From Gemmatimonadota bacterium (lineage in GTDB: Bacteria > Gemmatimonadota > Gemmatimonadetes > Longimicrobiales > Gaopeijiaceae): DNA of 32,368 bases. The notes below the pieces were generated by a model. That model saw nothing but the letters and a program-made list of their open reading frames with translations, did not search any database and had not been told where the DNA came from. A program made the translations under genes and the position numbers. Positions 15,140-22,541 of this stretch are shown here, piece by piece. The stretch is from NCBI GenBank assembly GCA_009844885.1, contig VYAQ01000345.1, positions 1-32,368 on the forward strand, written 5' to 3'. Numbering within the stretch: the stretch's first letter is position 1; each line of letters begins with the position of its first letter.

Positions 15140-18100
15140 TGAGCGGGCGCGGGTCGACCGCCGATCGCAGGGGGGCACACACCGGGCTTCTGCTTCGCCT
15201 CTTCGGAGGGCCAATCCTGATTCGGGACGGCAGCCCCATCAAGCTCTCGCGGTTCCAGAGTGGGCTCGTGGCTGTTGCGTACGGACTTCCGGCGACCGAA
15301 ACGCCACGTTCTACCGTGCAGGAGCATCTCTGGGGCGACGCCAACACGAAGGCGGTGCGCCACCGGCTCAGCCAGCTGGTCTACCAGACCAACCATCGGT
15401 CCGGAGCTACGATCGTCTCGCTGGATGGCGAACTCGTCCGCGCCCACCCCGATGTTGTGGCCACCGACCTGCAGGAATTCGAACGCCTGATCGACGCGGA
15501 GAACTTCAAGGCGGCCGCGGGGCTCATGGATTCCGGATTCCTTTCCGCGCTGCCCAAGAAGTTCGTCGCATCCTGCGCCGACTGGATTCGCGGCCAGCAG
15601 GCCGCTCACCAGGCCAAGCTGGAGACGGCCGCCCAGGCGAGCTGGAAGAACGCGGAACTGACCCGGAACGGCATCGTCGCCGAAGAAGCCGTGGGTACGC
15701 TTCTCAAGCTGTCTCCGGACGAGGAGGAGGCGCTCCGCAGGGCGATGCATGCGCGTGCCCTGTACGGGTCGGTCCGAGAGGCGGAATCCGTTTACCGGGC
15801 GTTCGCGGAACGGGCCCTCGAGGAGGAAGGCTGGGTGCCGCAACCGGAAACGAGAGCGCTTCTGAAGGCTCTCCGGAATGTCTACGGCGAGTCTGGCTCG
15901 CTCGCGTCCGTACCCTACACCAGGCTCGGCAGGAAGATTCCCTTTCTTGGTCGCGCCACCGAAAGGGCAGCGCTGACCAGGCGCATGCTGCAGACCCCGG
16001 ACGTCCGTCCCTGGGGCACGATCACGGTCCGTGGCGCCGCGGGGGTCGGAAAGACCCGGTTCCTGGAAGAGGTGCTCGAGGGCCTCTCGTCCCGCCAGGT
16101 ACGGGTAATCCGGATACGTCCGGAGGAACTGGCGGCGGATATCCCTCTGAGCTCGCTCGCGCAGGGGCTGAAGGCTCCCTGGGTGCTCCCCTTCCTTCGG
16201 GAGCTGCACAATCCGTGGCGTTCCGTGATGGTGTCGCTGTTGCCCCAGTTTGCCGAGGACACCCACATGCCGCGGCGGGTTCGGTTGCCGGACGGCCACG
16301 CCGCGCGATACGCGGGCGATGCGTTCCTCCACCTGTTTGCCACGATGGCGAAGACCGAGCCGGTACTTCTCGTCGTGGACGACTTCCATTACGTCGACAA
16401 CGAGTCGGCCATGGTGCTGCAGTACCTGCACCGGCGCTGGTCACAGGGTTACTTCAACCTCGTTGTCGCCTATCGTCCCGAAGAGTTGGTCAGGAACGGG
16501 CGCCTCTCGCGATTCACCGAGGAACTGAAACGCGGTCCCGACGCCGAGTCCATCCGGCTCGGTGAGTTGAGCGCGGACGACGCGGCCAACCTGGCGCGGT
16601 CGGTATCTCCAATCACGCTTGGGGACCGCTGGGTGCGGCGGATGTCGCAACTGGCCGGGGGAAACCCGCTCTTCGTCGTCGAGCTCGCCACCCAGCCCGA
16701 AAAGCTGCCGGCACCGGACGAGTGGGGCGTCCCCATTCCCTTGTCGGTGGAGCATATCGTTGCCCGGCACCTGGCCGGGCTCGACGATGTCGCAAGGCAG
16801 GTGCTCTACGGGCTCGCCGTTCTGCGCGACGCGGCCAGTGCCGCGGAACTGGCACAGATCCTGGAGGCTACCACCGAACAGTGCATCGGCGCCCTGGAGC
16901 GACTTGAAGCGTCGAGCCTGATCTCCTGGGCCGGCTACAGGGCCCGTTTGCGCCACGGCCTCGTCCGGCAGGCCCTCTATCGGACCCTCAGCCCCGGTCG
17001 TCGGTCCAGTCTTCATCGTTCGGTGGCCGACCTCCTGGTAACGCGGTCCGACAACGCCCTCCTGGCGGCGGCCTCGGTACACTACCACCGTGCCGGAGAC
17101 AGCGACCGGGCGCAGGTGTTCGCCACCCAGGCACTCGAGCGGGTCCCACGGGATGGCGTCGCCAACCGTCTCCCCGTACTTGCAGCCGCGTATCAGGTAA
17201 CCGAGGCGCGGGCCAGGGCGCAGACAGGCGTTCGCCTCGCCTGGGCGTGCTATCGGTCGCGGCGGCTGTCCGGAGTGCTGCGCGTGGCCAGGGGAATCAC
17301 GTCTCAAGGCGGTGAACTGTCCCCGGTGCGCGCCATCCAGCTGGGGCTGGCGGTGACAGACGCTCGTCATCTTCTAGGCCTGGACGGGACCGAGGCCGTG
17401 CTCGCCGACCTGACCAGGCTGCTGGAAGAGGCCGAGCAGCTCGGCGAGCGATGGCTGGGGCCCACGGTCCGGGACACGATACTCCAGGTGCTGCACAGGT
17501 CGGCCGACCACGAGGCGATGGCCGACTTCCTGGCCGAGATCGGAACGGGATCGGAGTGTCAAGACGATGTCGCGCGCTGCCGAACCGAGGCCTCCCTGGC
17601 CATGAAGACTGCATGCGGCGACCCCACGGGCGGCCTGGCGCACGCGAAGCGGGCCGTCGAAATCGCAATGCGGGCGCGCCTGAAAGAAGAGGTGATGTAC
17701 GCCCTGCACCGTCACGCCGTCGCGCTCATTGCCGTGGGCCGGCTCGCGACGCCGGAGGGCCAGGAACTGCAGGCCAAGATCACCGCAGCCGCCAGGTCCG
17801 TGGAAGACCCCGCTTCGTACGTGCAGCTCCTGCTGGACCTCGTCGAGTGGCACACGAATACCGGCAGTCTCGAGCCGGCCGCCCAGATGCTCAGCGAGGC
17901 ACGCGCAGTCGCGGAGCACATGGACTGCCCCGTGGTGCGGTCCATGGAGCGGATGGCACAAGCGGCGCTGGCCCTTGCCGAGGGCGATCCGCAGGAAGCC
18001 TGGTCCGCCATCGAAGCGGTTGGCGCCCGTGACGGGATTGTCGGCGACGCGGCCGTGGGCGAGGCCGGCGCGACCGGCAAGGCGACCGGGCGAGCGATGC

Positions 18101-18495
18101 CGACCGTATCCCCGAACCTGAGGGCCCGGCACACGAGCATCCTGGGCAACTGCCTTCTGGAGTTGGGAAAGCTCGGACAGGCCAAGCGCCTCGCCAGACG
18201 ATCCCCGCCGGACAAGGCCCCCGGAGGCGCCTCGGTCGACCTGGTCCTGTTCCACGCCCGCCTGCGGTCCCGCACCGGAGACGGAGACGGTGCCCTGAAG
18301 ATGCTGGAGGACGGTGCCCTGGCCACCCGTGAGGCCGATCCGGTGGCGTGGCTGCGGCTCACGCTGGAGCAGGTCCGACTGGGGCGGAGAAGTGGTGTAC
18401 CGCTCCCGGATCTGGCCGACGAGGCCCACGGGCTGGCCCTGTCGCTCGAACTGCCCGGACTCGCTCACGAATTCGTTCCGTTCCAGGAGGGATAG
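15136..18495 (+). CDS. giant transcriptional regulator: winged helix, BTAD, AAA/NTPase and helical-repeat domains
   Basis: A 1119-residue signal-transducing regulator of the SARP/STAND type. Residues about 15-110 form an OmpR-like winged helix (LLLRLFGGPILIRDGSPIKL ... GDANTKAVRHRLSQLVYQ). Residues about 110-260 are a bacterial transcriptional activation domain (ATDLQEFERLIDAENFKAAA ... RALLKALRNVYG). An AAA_16-type NTPase follows with FLGRATER, Walker A GAAGVGKTR near residue 300 and Walker B PVLLVVDDFHYVD near 408-420. The C-terminal 500 residues are helical, TPR-like repeats (for example GGLAHAKRAVEIAMRARLKE) and would sense a ligand or partner. No C-terminal LuxR helix-turn-helix is seen, so DNA binding would depend on the N-terminal domain. 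It overlaps the AraC-like gene by 4 bases. The adjacent bc-complex genes are possible targets (inference). Confidence 0.85.
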   Translation: MMSGRGSTADRRGAHTGLLLRLFGGPILIRDGSPIKLSRFQSGLVAVAYGLPATETPRSTVQEHLWGDANTKAVRHRLSQLVYQTNHRSGATIVSLDGELVRAHPDVVATDLQEFERLIDAENFKAAAGLMDSGFLSALPKKFVASCADWIRGQQAAHQAKLETAAQASWKNAELTRNGIVAEEAVGTLLKLSPDEEEALRRAMHARALYGSVREAESVYRAFAERALEEEGWVPQPETRALLKALRNVYGESGSLASVPYTRLGRKIPFLGRATERAALTRRMLQTPDVRPWGTITVRGAAGVGKTRFLEEVLEGLSSRQVRVIRIRPEELAADIPLSSLAQGLKAPWVLPFLRELHNPWRSVMVSLLPQFAEDTHMPRRVRLPDGHAARYAGDAFLHLFATMAKTEPVLLVVDDFHYVDNESAMVLQYLHRRWSQGYFNLVVAYRPEELVRNGRLSRFTEELKRGPDAESIRLGELSADDAANLARSVSPITLGDRWVRRMSQLAGGNPLFVVELATQPEKLPAPDEWGVPIPLSVEHIVARHLAGLDDVARQVLYGLAVLRDAASAAELAQILEATTEQCIGALERLEASSLISWAGYRARLRHGLVRQALYRTLSPGRRSSLHRSVADLLVTRSDNALLAAASVHYHRAGDSDRAQVFATQALERVPRDGVANRLPVLAAAYQVTEARARAQTGVRLAWACYRSRRLSGVLRVARGITSQGGELSPVRAIQLGLAVTDARHLLGLDGTEAVLADLTRLLEEAEQLGERWLGPTVRDTILQVLHRSADHEAMADFLAEIGTGSECQDDVARCRTEASLAMKTACGDPTGGLAHAKRAVEIAMRARLKEEVMYALHRHAVALIAVGRLATPEGQELQAKITAAARSVEDPASYVQLLLDLVEWHTNTGSLEPAAQMLSEARAVAEHMDCPVVRSMERMAQAALALAEGDPQEAWSAIEAVGARDGIVGDAAVGEAGATGKATGRAMPTVSPNLRARHTSILGNCLLELGKLGQAKRLARRSPPDKAPGGASVDLVLFHARLRSRTGDGDGALKMLEDGALATREADPVAWLRLTLEQVRLGRRSGVPLPDLADEAHGLALSLELPGLAHEFVPFQEG

Positions 18496-18520
18496 CCGGG
18501 CCCCCGCTATCCTATGGGTA

Positions 18521-18560
18521 TGTATACTAGAGATTACATAATGTAAAGTATACATTACAT
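18521..18560. promoter_or_regulatory. AT-rich palindromic operator region upstream of the cytochrome bc genes
   Basis: A 40-base AT-rich island in GC-rich DNA just after the large regulator's stop. TTACAT-A-ATGTAA (18534-18546) is a perfect palindrome. It runs into a second one, ATGTAA-A-GTATAC-A-TTACAT (18541-18560), which is a 20-base palindrome with a single mismatched pair. TGTATAC occurs again at 18521-18527. The alternating TTACAT/ATGTAA half-sites suggest cooperative binding of a dimeric repressor or activator. TATACT (18523-18528) could be a -10 box. The same TGTATACA-like core occurs at 4460-4467. Confidence 0.55.
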
Positions 18561-18646
18561 TGCGATGTTCCGCACTCGTCCGTAACTTCCGCCCTCACCC
18601 TCGCCAACTCGGCAGTGACACCAGGAAGCCGGATGATCCGCACCCA

Positions 18647-19219
18647 ATGAGCAGCCACCCTCCGCGCCCACCCGAGGAACAATCCGCCGGCCCGGGCGGC
18701 CATGCCCGCCGAGGCTTCCTGGCCGGGGCCGGAGCGATCGCCGCGGCCGGACTGGCCCTCCTCGCTCCCGTCTGGTCGGGCCTGCGCGTCGTCTTCGACC
18801 CCCTGCGACGCGCCTCCAGCGACCCCGCGCTGGTCCCCGTCGCCCGGCTTGCGGCCATCCCGGCGGACGGAGTCCCACGAAAGTTCCGCGTCACCGCCGA
18901 CCGGATCGACGCGTGGAACACCCAGCGCAACATGCCGGTGGGCGCGGTCTACCTCCGCCGCACGGAGGACTCGCTGCAGGCGTTCAACGTCATCTGCCCC
19001 CACGCCGGCTGCTTCGTGAACCTCGCCGCCGACCGATCCCGGTTCGTGTGTCCCTGCCACAAGAGCAGCTTCGACCTCGAGGGCACCGTCGACGACCCGG
19101 CGAGCCCCAGCCCCCGCGACATGGACACGCTCGACGTCGAGATCCGCGACGGAGACCAGATCTGGGTGCGGTTCCAGAATTTCCTTCCCGGCCGCGCCGA
19201 CAAGACGCCGGTCGCGTGA
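18647..19219 (+). CDS. qcrA: Rieske 2Fe-2S protein of a cytochrome bc/b6f-type complex
   Basis: High-potential iron-sulfur subunit that accepts electrons from quinol at the Qo site and passes them to cytochrome c. The 190-residue protein has a twin-arginine-type export/anchor sequence (HARRGFLAGAGAIAAAGLAL). Its Rieske domain has cluster boxes CPHAGC (117-122) and CPCHKSS (135-141), giving two Cys and two His ligands plus the two disulfide cysteines. The ATG at 18647 is chosen over a start near 18560, because the longer form would begin within the palindromic operator. Its stop overlaps the GTG of the cytochrome b gene (GTGA). The symbol follows common use for bacterial menaquinol-cytochrome c reductases. 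Confidence 0.92.
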   Translation: MSSHPPRPPEEQSAGPGGHARRGFLAGAGAIAAAGLALLAPVWSGLRVVFDPLRRASSDPALVPVARLAAIPADGVPRKFRVTADRIDAWNTQRNMPVGAVYLRRTEDSLQAFNVICPHAGCFVNLAADRSRFVCPCHKSSFDLEGTVDDPASPSPRDMDTLDVEIRDGDQIWVRFQNFLPGRADKTPVA

Positions 19220-21087
19220 AGTCGCTCCTCGGCTGGCTCGACCACAGGACGGGCTATCGGGACCTGCTCCGCAAGGCGCTCGTCGAATCCATCCCCGGCG
19301 GCGCGAAGTGGCGCTACGTGTGGGGCAGCGCGCTGACCTTCGCGATCGCGGTGCAGTTCGTCACCGGAATCATCCTGTGGGCCGCATACAGTCCCAACGC
19401 ACAGGGTGCCTGGGAAAGCGTCTACTACATCGAAAACGTCATGGCCGGCGGCTGGATGCTGCGTGGAATCCATCACTACATGGCCCACGCCACCATGATC
19501 CTTCTCGTCCTGCACCTCATGCAGGTGGTCGTGGCGGGCGCGTACAAGGCCCCCCGCGAGGTCAACTTCTGGTTCGGCATCGTCCTGCTGCACATCGTGC
19601 TCGGCCTGTCGCTCACGGGCTACCTGCTTCCGTGGGACCAGAAGGGCTACTGGGCGACCAAGGTGGCCACGAGCATCGCATCGATCACGCCGGTGGTCGG
19701 CCCGGCCCTGCAGAAGGTGCTCGTCGGTGGCGCGGACTACGGCCATCTCACCCTGACGCGCTTCTTCGCGCTCCACGCGGGCGTCCTGCCCGGCGCGCTG
19801 ATCGCCCTGATCGCAGGCCACGTCTACCTGTTCCGGCGGCACGGGGTCACGGCGGGCCAGCCCCGCGAAACAGAGCACGCCACACAGTCGGAGGGTGCCG
19901 AGGAGGATGGGCAGGATGGGCCGGCCTCGCACCCGCCCCGACCGCGCGACGGCTGGTTCTGGCCCGATCAGGCCCTGCGGGATGCCGTGGCCTGCCTCGC
20001 GGTGATGGCCGCCGTGCTGTACCTCGTGATCCGCACGGGGGGGGCGCCGCTGGGAGCCCCCGCGGACGCTGCCGAGCCCTACGCGGCCGCGCGGCCCGAA
20101 TGGTACTTCATGTTCCTGTTCCAGTGGCTGAAGTACTTCCCGGCCGGGACCGAGGTCATCGGCGCGATCGTGATCCCCGGGCTGGTCGTCACCCTGATCA
20201 CCCTCATGCCGTTCGCGGGCCGGTGGCGCCTGGGCCATCGCTTCAACCTTGGCCTGACCGGCGGCGTGCTCTCCGGCGTCGCGCTGCTCACCTGGCTGGC
20301 CTACGCCCAGGACCGCGCCGACCCCGACTTCGTCTTCGCCCAGACCCACGCCGAAGCCGAGGCGGAGCGCGCCGTCGAGCTGGCCGGAGCGGGCGGCGGG
20401 ATTCCCGCGAGCGGGGCTCTGGCGCTCCTGCGCAGCGACCCGTTTACGCAGGGCCCGCGTCTCTTCGCCGAGCGGTGCGCCAGCTGCCACACCTACGACG
20501 GTCACGATGGCATGGGACGCCCCCTGCCCGAACCCCAGACCGCCGCCGAACTGAAGCGGTTCGCCAGCCGGGAGTGGCTGGAGGGGCTGCTGGATCCCGA
20601 GCGCGTGGCGACGTCCGAGTACTTCGGGGGCACCGAGTTCGCCCGGGGCCGGATGGTACGCATGGTGCAGAGCCGGGTCGCCGGCTTCACCCACGAGGAA
20701 CAGGCGGATCTGGCGCAGGTGATCAAGGCCGTCTCGGCGCAGGCGGCGCTGCCGTATCAGGCGGAAGCCGACGAAGCCGACCGTGCGGAGATCCTGGAGG
20801 GAACTGCGCTGATCTCATCGGCGTCGGTCGGATGCACCGAGTGCCACGAATTCCAGGACGTGGTGGAGCGGCCTCTTGGTCCGACGCTCACCGGGTTCGG
20901 GTCGGAGGAGTGGCTGACCGCGTTCATCCGCGACGCCTCGCACCCGCGCTTCTACGGCGACCGCAACGACCGGATGCCGGCGTTCGGCCCCGAGGAGATC
21001 CTCAGCGACGAAGAGATCCGGCTGCTGGTGGCCTGGCTGCGGGAGGACTGGTACCGGAGCGGGGAGGAAGAAGGCGGTCCGCGATGA
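19216..21087 (+). CDS. cytochrome b fused to a C-terminal two-heme cytochrome c module
   Basis: Membrane core of the bc complex in one 623-residue chain. The first part is cytochrome b: heme-ligating histidines in GIHHYMAHATMILLVLHLMQ and FFALHAGVLPG...AGHVYLFRRHG, and the GYLLPWDQ turn. A hydrophilic 40-residue linker follows (about 215-255), then the subunit-IV-like part with the Qo-site PEWY at 294-297 and further membrane helices. After about residue 390 comes a soluble cytochrome c region with two heme-c sites, CASCH (421-425) and CTECH (540-544). Each is followed by a methionine-containing segment (for example NDRMPAFGPEE) that could give the sixth ligand. Fused multi-heme quinol oxidoreductases are known, but this architecture is worth noting. 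It is coupled to the Rieske gene upstream and to a small gene downstream (ATGA). Confidence 0.93.
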   Translation: MKSLLGWLDHRTGYRDLLRKALVESIPGGAKWRYVWGSALTFAIAVQFVTGIILWAAYSPNAQGAWESVYYIENVMAGGWMLRGIHHYMAHATMILLVLHLMQVVVAGAYKAPREVNFWFGIVLLHIVLGLSLTGYLLPWDQKGYWATKVATSIASITPVVGPALQKVLVGGADYGHLTLTRFFALHAGVLPGALIALIAGHVYLFRRHGVTAGQPRETEHATQSEGAEEDGQDGPASHPPRPRDGWFWPDQALRDAVACLAVMAAVLYLVIRTGGAPLGAPADAAEPYAAARPEWYFMFLFQWLKYFPAGTEVIGAIVIPGLVVTLITLMPFAGRWRLGHRFNLGLTGGVLSGVALLTWLAYAQDRADPDFVFAQTHAEAEAERAVELAGAGGGIPASGALALLRSDPFTQGPRLFAERCASCHTYDGHDGMGRPLPEPQTAAELKRFASREWLEGLLDPERVATSEYFGGTEFARGRMVRMVQSRVAGFTHEEQADLAQVIKAVSAQAALPYQAEADEADRAEILEGTALISSASVGCTECHEFQDVVERPLGPTLTGFGSEEWLTAFIRDASHPRFYGDRNDRMPAFGPEEILSDEEIRLLVAWLREDWYRSGEEEGGPR

Positions 21088-21269
21088 GCGAGTTCGCGCG
21101 CTCACTGGTCCTCATGGGCGGGATGGTGGTTTTCTGCCTGGCGGTTCTTGGGGTGGGACTGTTCGCGATTTGGTTGTTCTTTCGCGTTCTGGAGCGGATT
21201 TCGGAGCGCGGGTATTCTTCGCCCCGAGCAGCAGCTCGCGACAGACCTCCGGTGTCAGAGGGCCGCTAA
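21084..21269 (+). CDS. 61-residue single-helix membrane protein, last gene of the cytochrome bc operon
   Basis: Not recognised as a family. Its ATG overlaps the cytochrome b/c stop (ATGA), and the frame continues for 61 residues. The N-terminal half is one clear membrane helix (RSLVLMGGMVVFCLAVLGVG, then LFAIWLFFRVL). The rest is basic and short (ERISERGYSSPRAAARDRPP). A small stabilising subunit of the bc complex is the natural guess, given the coupling. Its 3' 158 bases overlap the antisense end of the subtilase-like gene, so one of the two frames might be shorter than annotated. The membrane helix and start context argue that this one is real. Confidence 0.65.
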   Translation: MSEFARSLVLMGGMVVFCLAVLGVGLFAIWLFFRVLERISERGYSSPRAAARDRPPVSEGR

Positions 21270-21915
21270 CGCCTTCCACACGGCGCGCCAGCACGCCCGT
21301 CACGTTGGCGACGGCGAAGCTGATGCCGTTAAGGTTGGCTTCCACCGGCACTCCCGGGATCGGCCTGGGGTAGGGCGAAGCCGCGAGCACCCAGTCGCGT
21401 TCCCGCCCATCCTCGCTGCTGCTCGTTTCCCGCACGTCCACGCGCTCGCGCGGGCACCTGGCGTCCATCACGACCCCGATTGCCGACGGCAGCGAGCCCG
21501 GCCACCACCGCTGCCCGTCCGCTTCGGCCGCGGCCACCACGACACCTCCGGCGCGAGCGAGCCGTTCCAGCGCCTCACCCAACGGACCCGCGTGCTCCTC
21601 GCGCAGCGTCCCGAGGCTCAGGTTCACCACCCGCATGCGCCGCTCCGCCGCCCAGTCGATCGCCGCGACCAGCGCCCGGGAACTCGTCCTCAGCCGATCT
21701 TCGAAGACGCGCACCGCAAAGAGGTCGGCACCCGGCGCCTTCTCCTGGATTGCGGCGAAGACCGCGGTGCCGTGGCCGAGCCGGTCGACATGGTCGCCCG
21801 ACGCGTCCCCGGCGAGGTCGATCCGCACGCCCCCGGCGACGCCGCTCACATGTGGGTGGTCGGGGTTGACGCCGCTGTCGATCACGGCGACGGCGACGCC
21901 CTTGCCGGTCCTCAC
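21112..21915 (-). CDS. small subtilase-like (S8) protein, oxyanion-hole asparagine apparently missing
   Basis: A 267-residue protein with the subtilisin catalytic frame: Asp13 in AVIDSG, His48 in GHGTAVFA and Ser199 in LNGISFAVANVTG. The core helices and strands match S8 peptidases (VRVFEDRL, AIDWAAERRMRVVNLSLGT). At the usual oxyanion-hole position, where AAGN is expected, the sequence reads AAAEADGQ, with no asparagine. The serine motif has Ile in place of the usual Thr. It has no signal peptide and no propeptide, so it would be cytoplasmic. The C-terminal 35 residues are basic, proline-rich and lie opposite the small bc-operon gene. The GTG start is only 6 bases after the parE stop, so it seems to be the third gene of the parDE unit. 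Confidence 0.78.
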   Translation of the reverse strand: MRTGKGVAVAVIDSGVNPDHPHVSGVAGGVRIDLAGDASGDHVDRLGHGTAVFAAIQEKAPGADLFAVRVFEDRLRTSSRALVAAIDWAAERRMRVVNLSLGTLREEHAGPLGEALERLARAGGVVVAAAEADGQRWWPGSLPSAIGVVMDARCPRERVDVRETSSSEDGRERDWVLAASPYPRPIPGVPVEANLNGISFAVANVTGVLARRVEGVSGPLTPEVCRELLLGAKNTRAPKSAPERERTTKSRTVPPQEPPGRKPPSRP

Positions 21916-21921
21916 CGCGGA

Positions 21922-22233
21922 TCAGCGATCCTGGCCACGCGGGTCAGCGCGGTGCACCACCCGCCAGACATCCACCTGGCCGCGGGCCGTCATGTAGCAG
22001 ACCAGGTAGGGAAAGGACCTGACCGGCCAGGTGCGGAGCCCTGGCAGGTTGAGTTCATGGCCGTGGCGGGGCGACCCCGTTTCCACGCTCATGGCGACGT
22101 GGCGAAACGCCTCTTCCACGCGGTCGATGAAGCGCAGTGCGGTCTTGCGTCCGGCACCCGTCAGGTAGTGGTCGACCGCGTCGTTGACGTCCCGCCGGGC
22201 TGCCTCCCGCAGGACCACCGACGTCGGCGTCAT
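21922..22233 (-). CDS. parE: RelE/ParE-family toxin
   Basis: A 103-residue toxin of the RelE/ParE fold. Visible family features are the N-terminal helix pair (REAARRDVNDAVDHYLTGAG, then FIDRVEEAFRHVAM) and the C-terminal strands ending in the basic RSFPYLVCYMTARGQVDVWR and VVHRADPR (family members end in 'v..v.h.rr.p..w'). ParE toxins act on DNA gyrase and RelE toxins cleave mRNA; sequence alone does not decide between these. It overlaps the antitoxin gene by 4 bases, antitoxin first, as expected for parDE. A decayed homologous pair lies 3.66 kb away. Confidence 0.88.
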   Translation of the reverse strand: MTPTSVVLREAARRDVNDAVDHYLTGAGRKTALRFIDRVEEAFRHVAMSVETGSPRHGHELNLPGLRTWPVRSFPYLVCYMTARGQVDVWRVVHRADPRGQDR

Positions 22234-22469
22234 TCCCCCGAGTAGTGGCGAACGCGGTTCCGCAGCGTCTCGAAATACGCGCCGTCCGCCGTGGCCGCGG
22301 GCTCCGACTCACCGCCCTCGATGAGCAGGCTCCGAACGTGCTGGCGATCGCGATCACGGCGGATGAGTTCGCGGACATACGCGCTGCTGCTCCCGTATCC
22401 ACGACGCTCCACCTGGTCGTCGACATAGGACTTCAGCGAGGCGGGAAGCGAGATGTTCATGGTACTCAT
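22230..22469 (-). CDS. parD: ParD-like ribbon-helix-helix antitoxin
   Basis: A 79-residue antitoxin that would neutralise the adjacent toxin and repress its own operon. The N-terminus MNISLPASLKSYVDDQVERR continues as GYGSSSAYVRELIRRDRDR, a typical ribbon-helix-helix (strand, two helices with the G-S-S/A turn). The acidic/neutral C-terminal half would wrap the toxin. The ATG at 22469 is used; an internal ATG at 22460 is equally possible. It is translationally coupled to parE (overlap of 4 bases). Confidence 0.88.
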   Translation of the reverse strand: MSTMNISLPASLKSYVDDQVERRGYGSSSAYVRELIRRDRDRQHVRSLLIEGGESEPAATADGAYFETLRNRVRHYSGE

Positions 22470-22487
22470 GGGGGGAGACTAGCCGCT

Positions 22488-22528
22488 TTGGCAAGAATTG
22501 GCAACCCGCACAGCGACAAGGAGATCCG
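22488..22528. repeat. dispersed 41-bp repeat, copy A
   Basis: Matches 29049-29089 at 38 of 41 bases, including an identical first 20 bases that contain the direct repeat TTGGCAA-GAA-TTGGCAA. It lies in the 72-base gap just beyond the 3' end of the carboxypeptidase-domain gene and upstream of parD. No hairpin is formed. Confidence 0.8.
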
Positions 22529-22541
22529 ACTATTACCGGAC

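Noticed and set aside
18949-20694. Minus-strand 581-residue frame opposite cytochrome b
   Set aside because: Proline/glycine/arginine-rich shadow. The plus strand has complete heme and Qo motifs.
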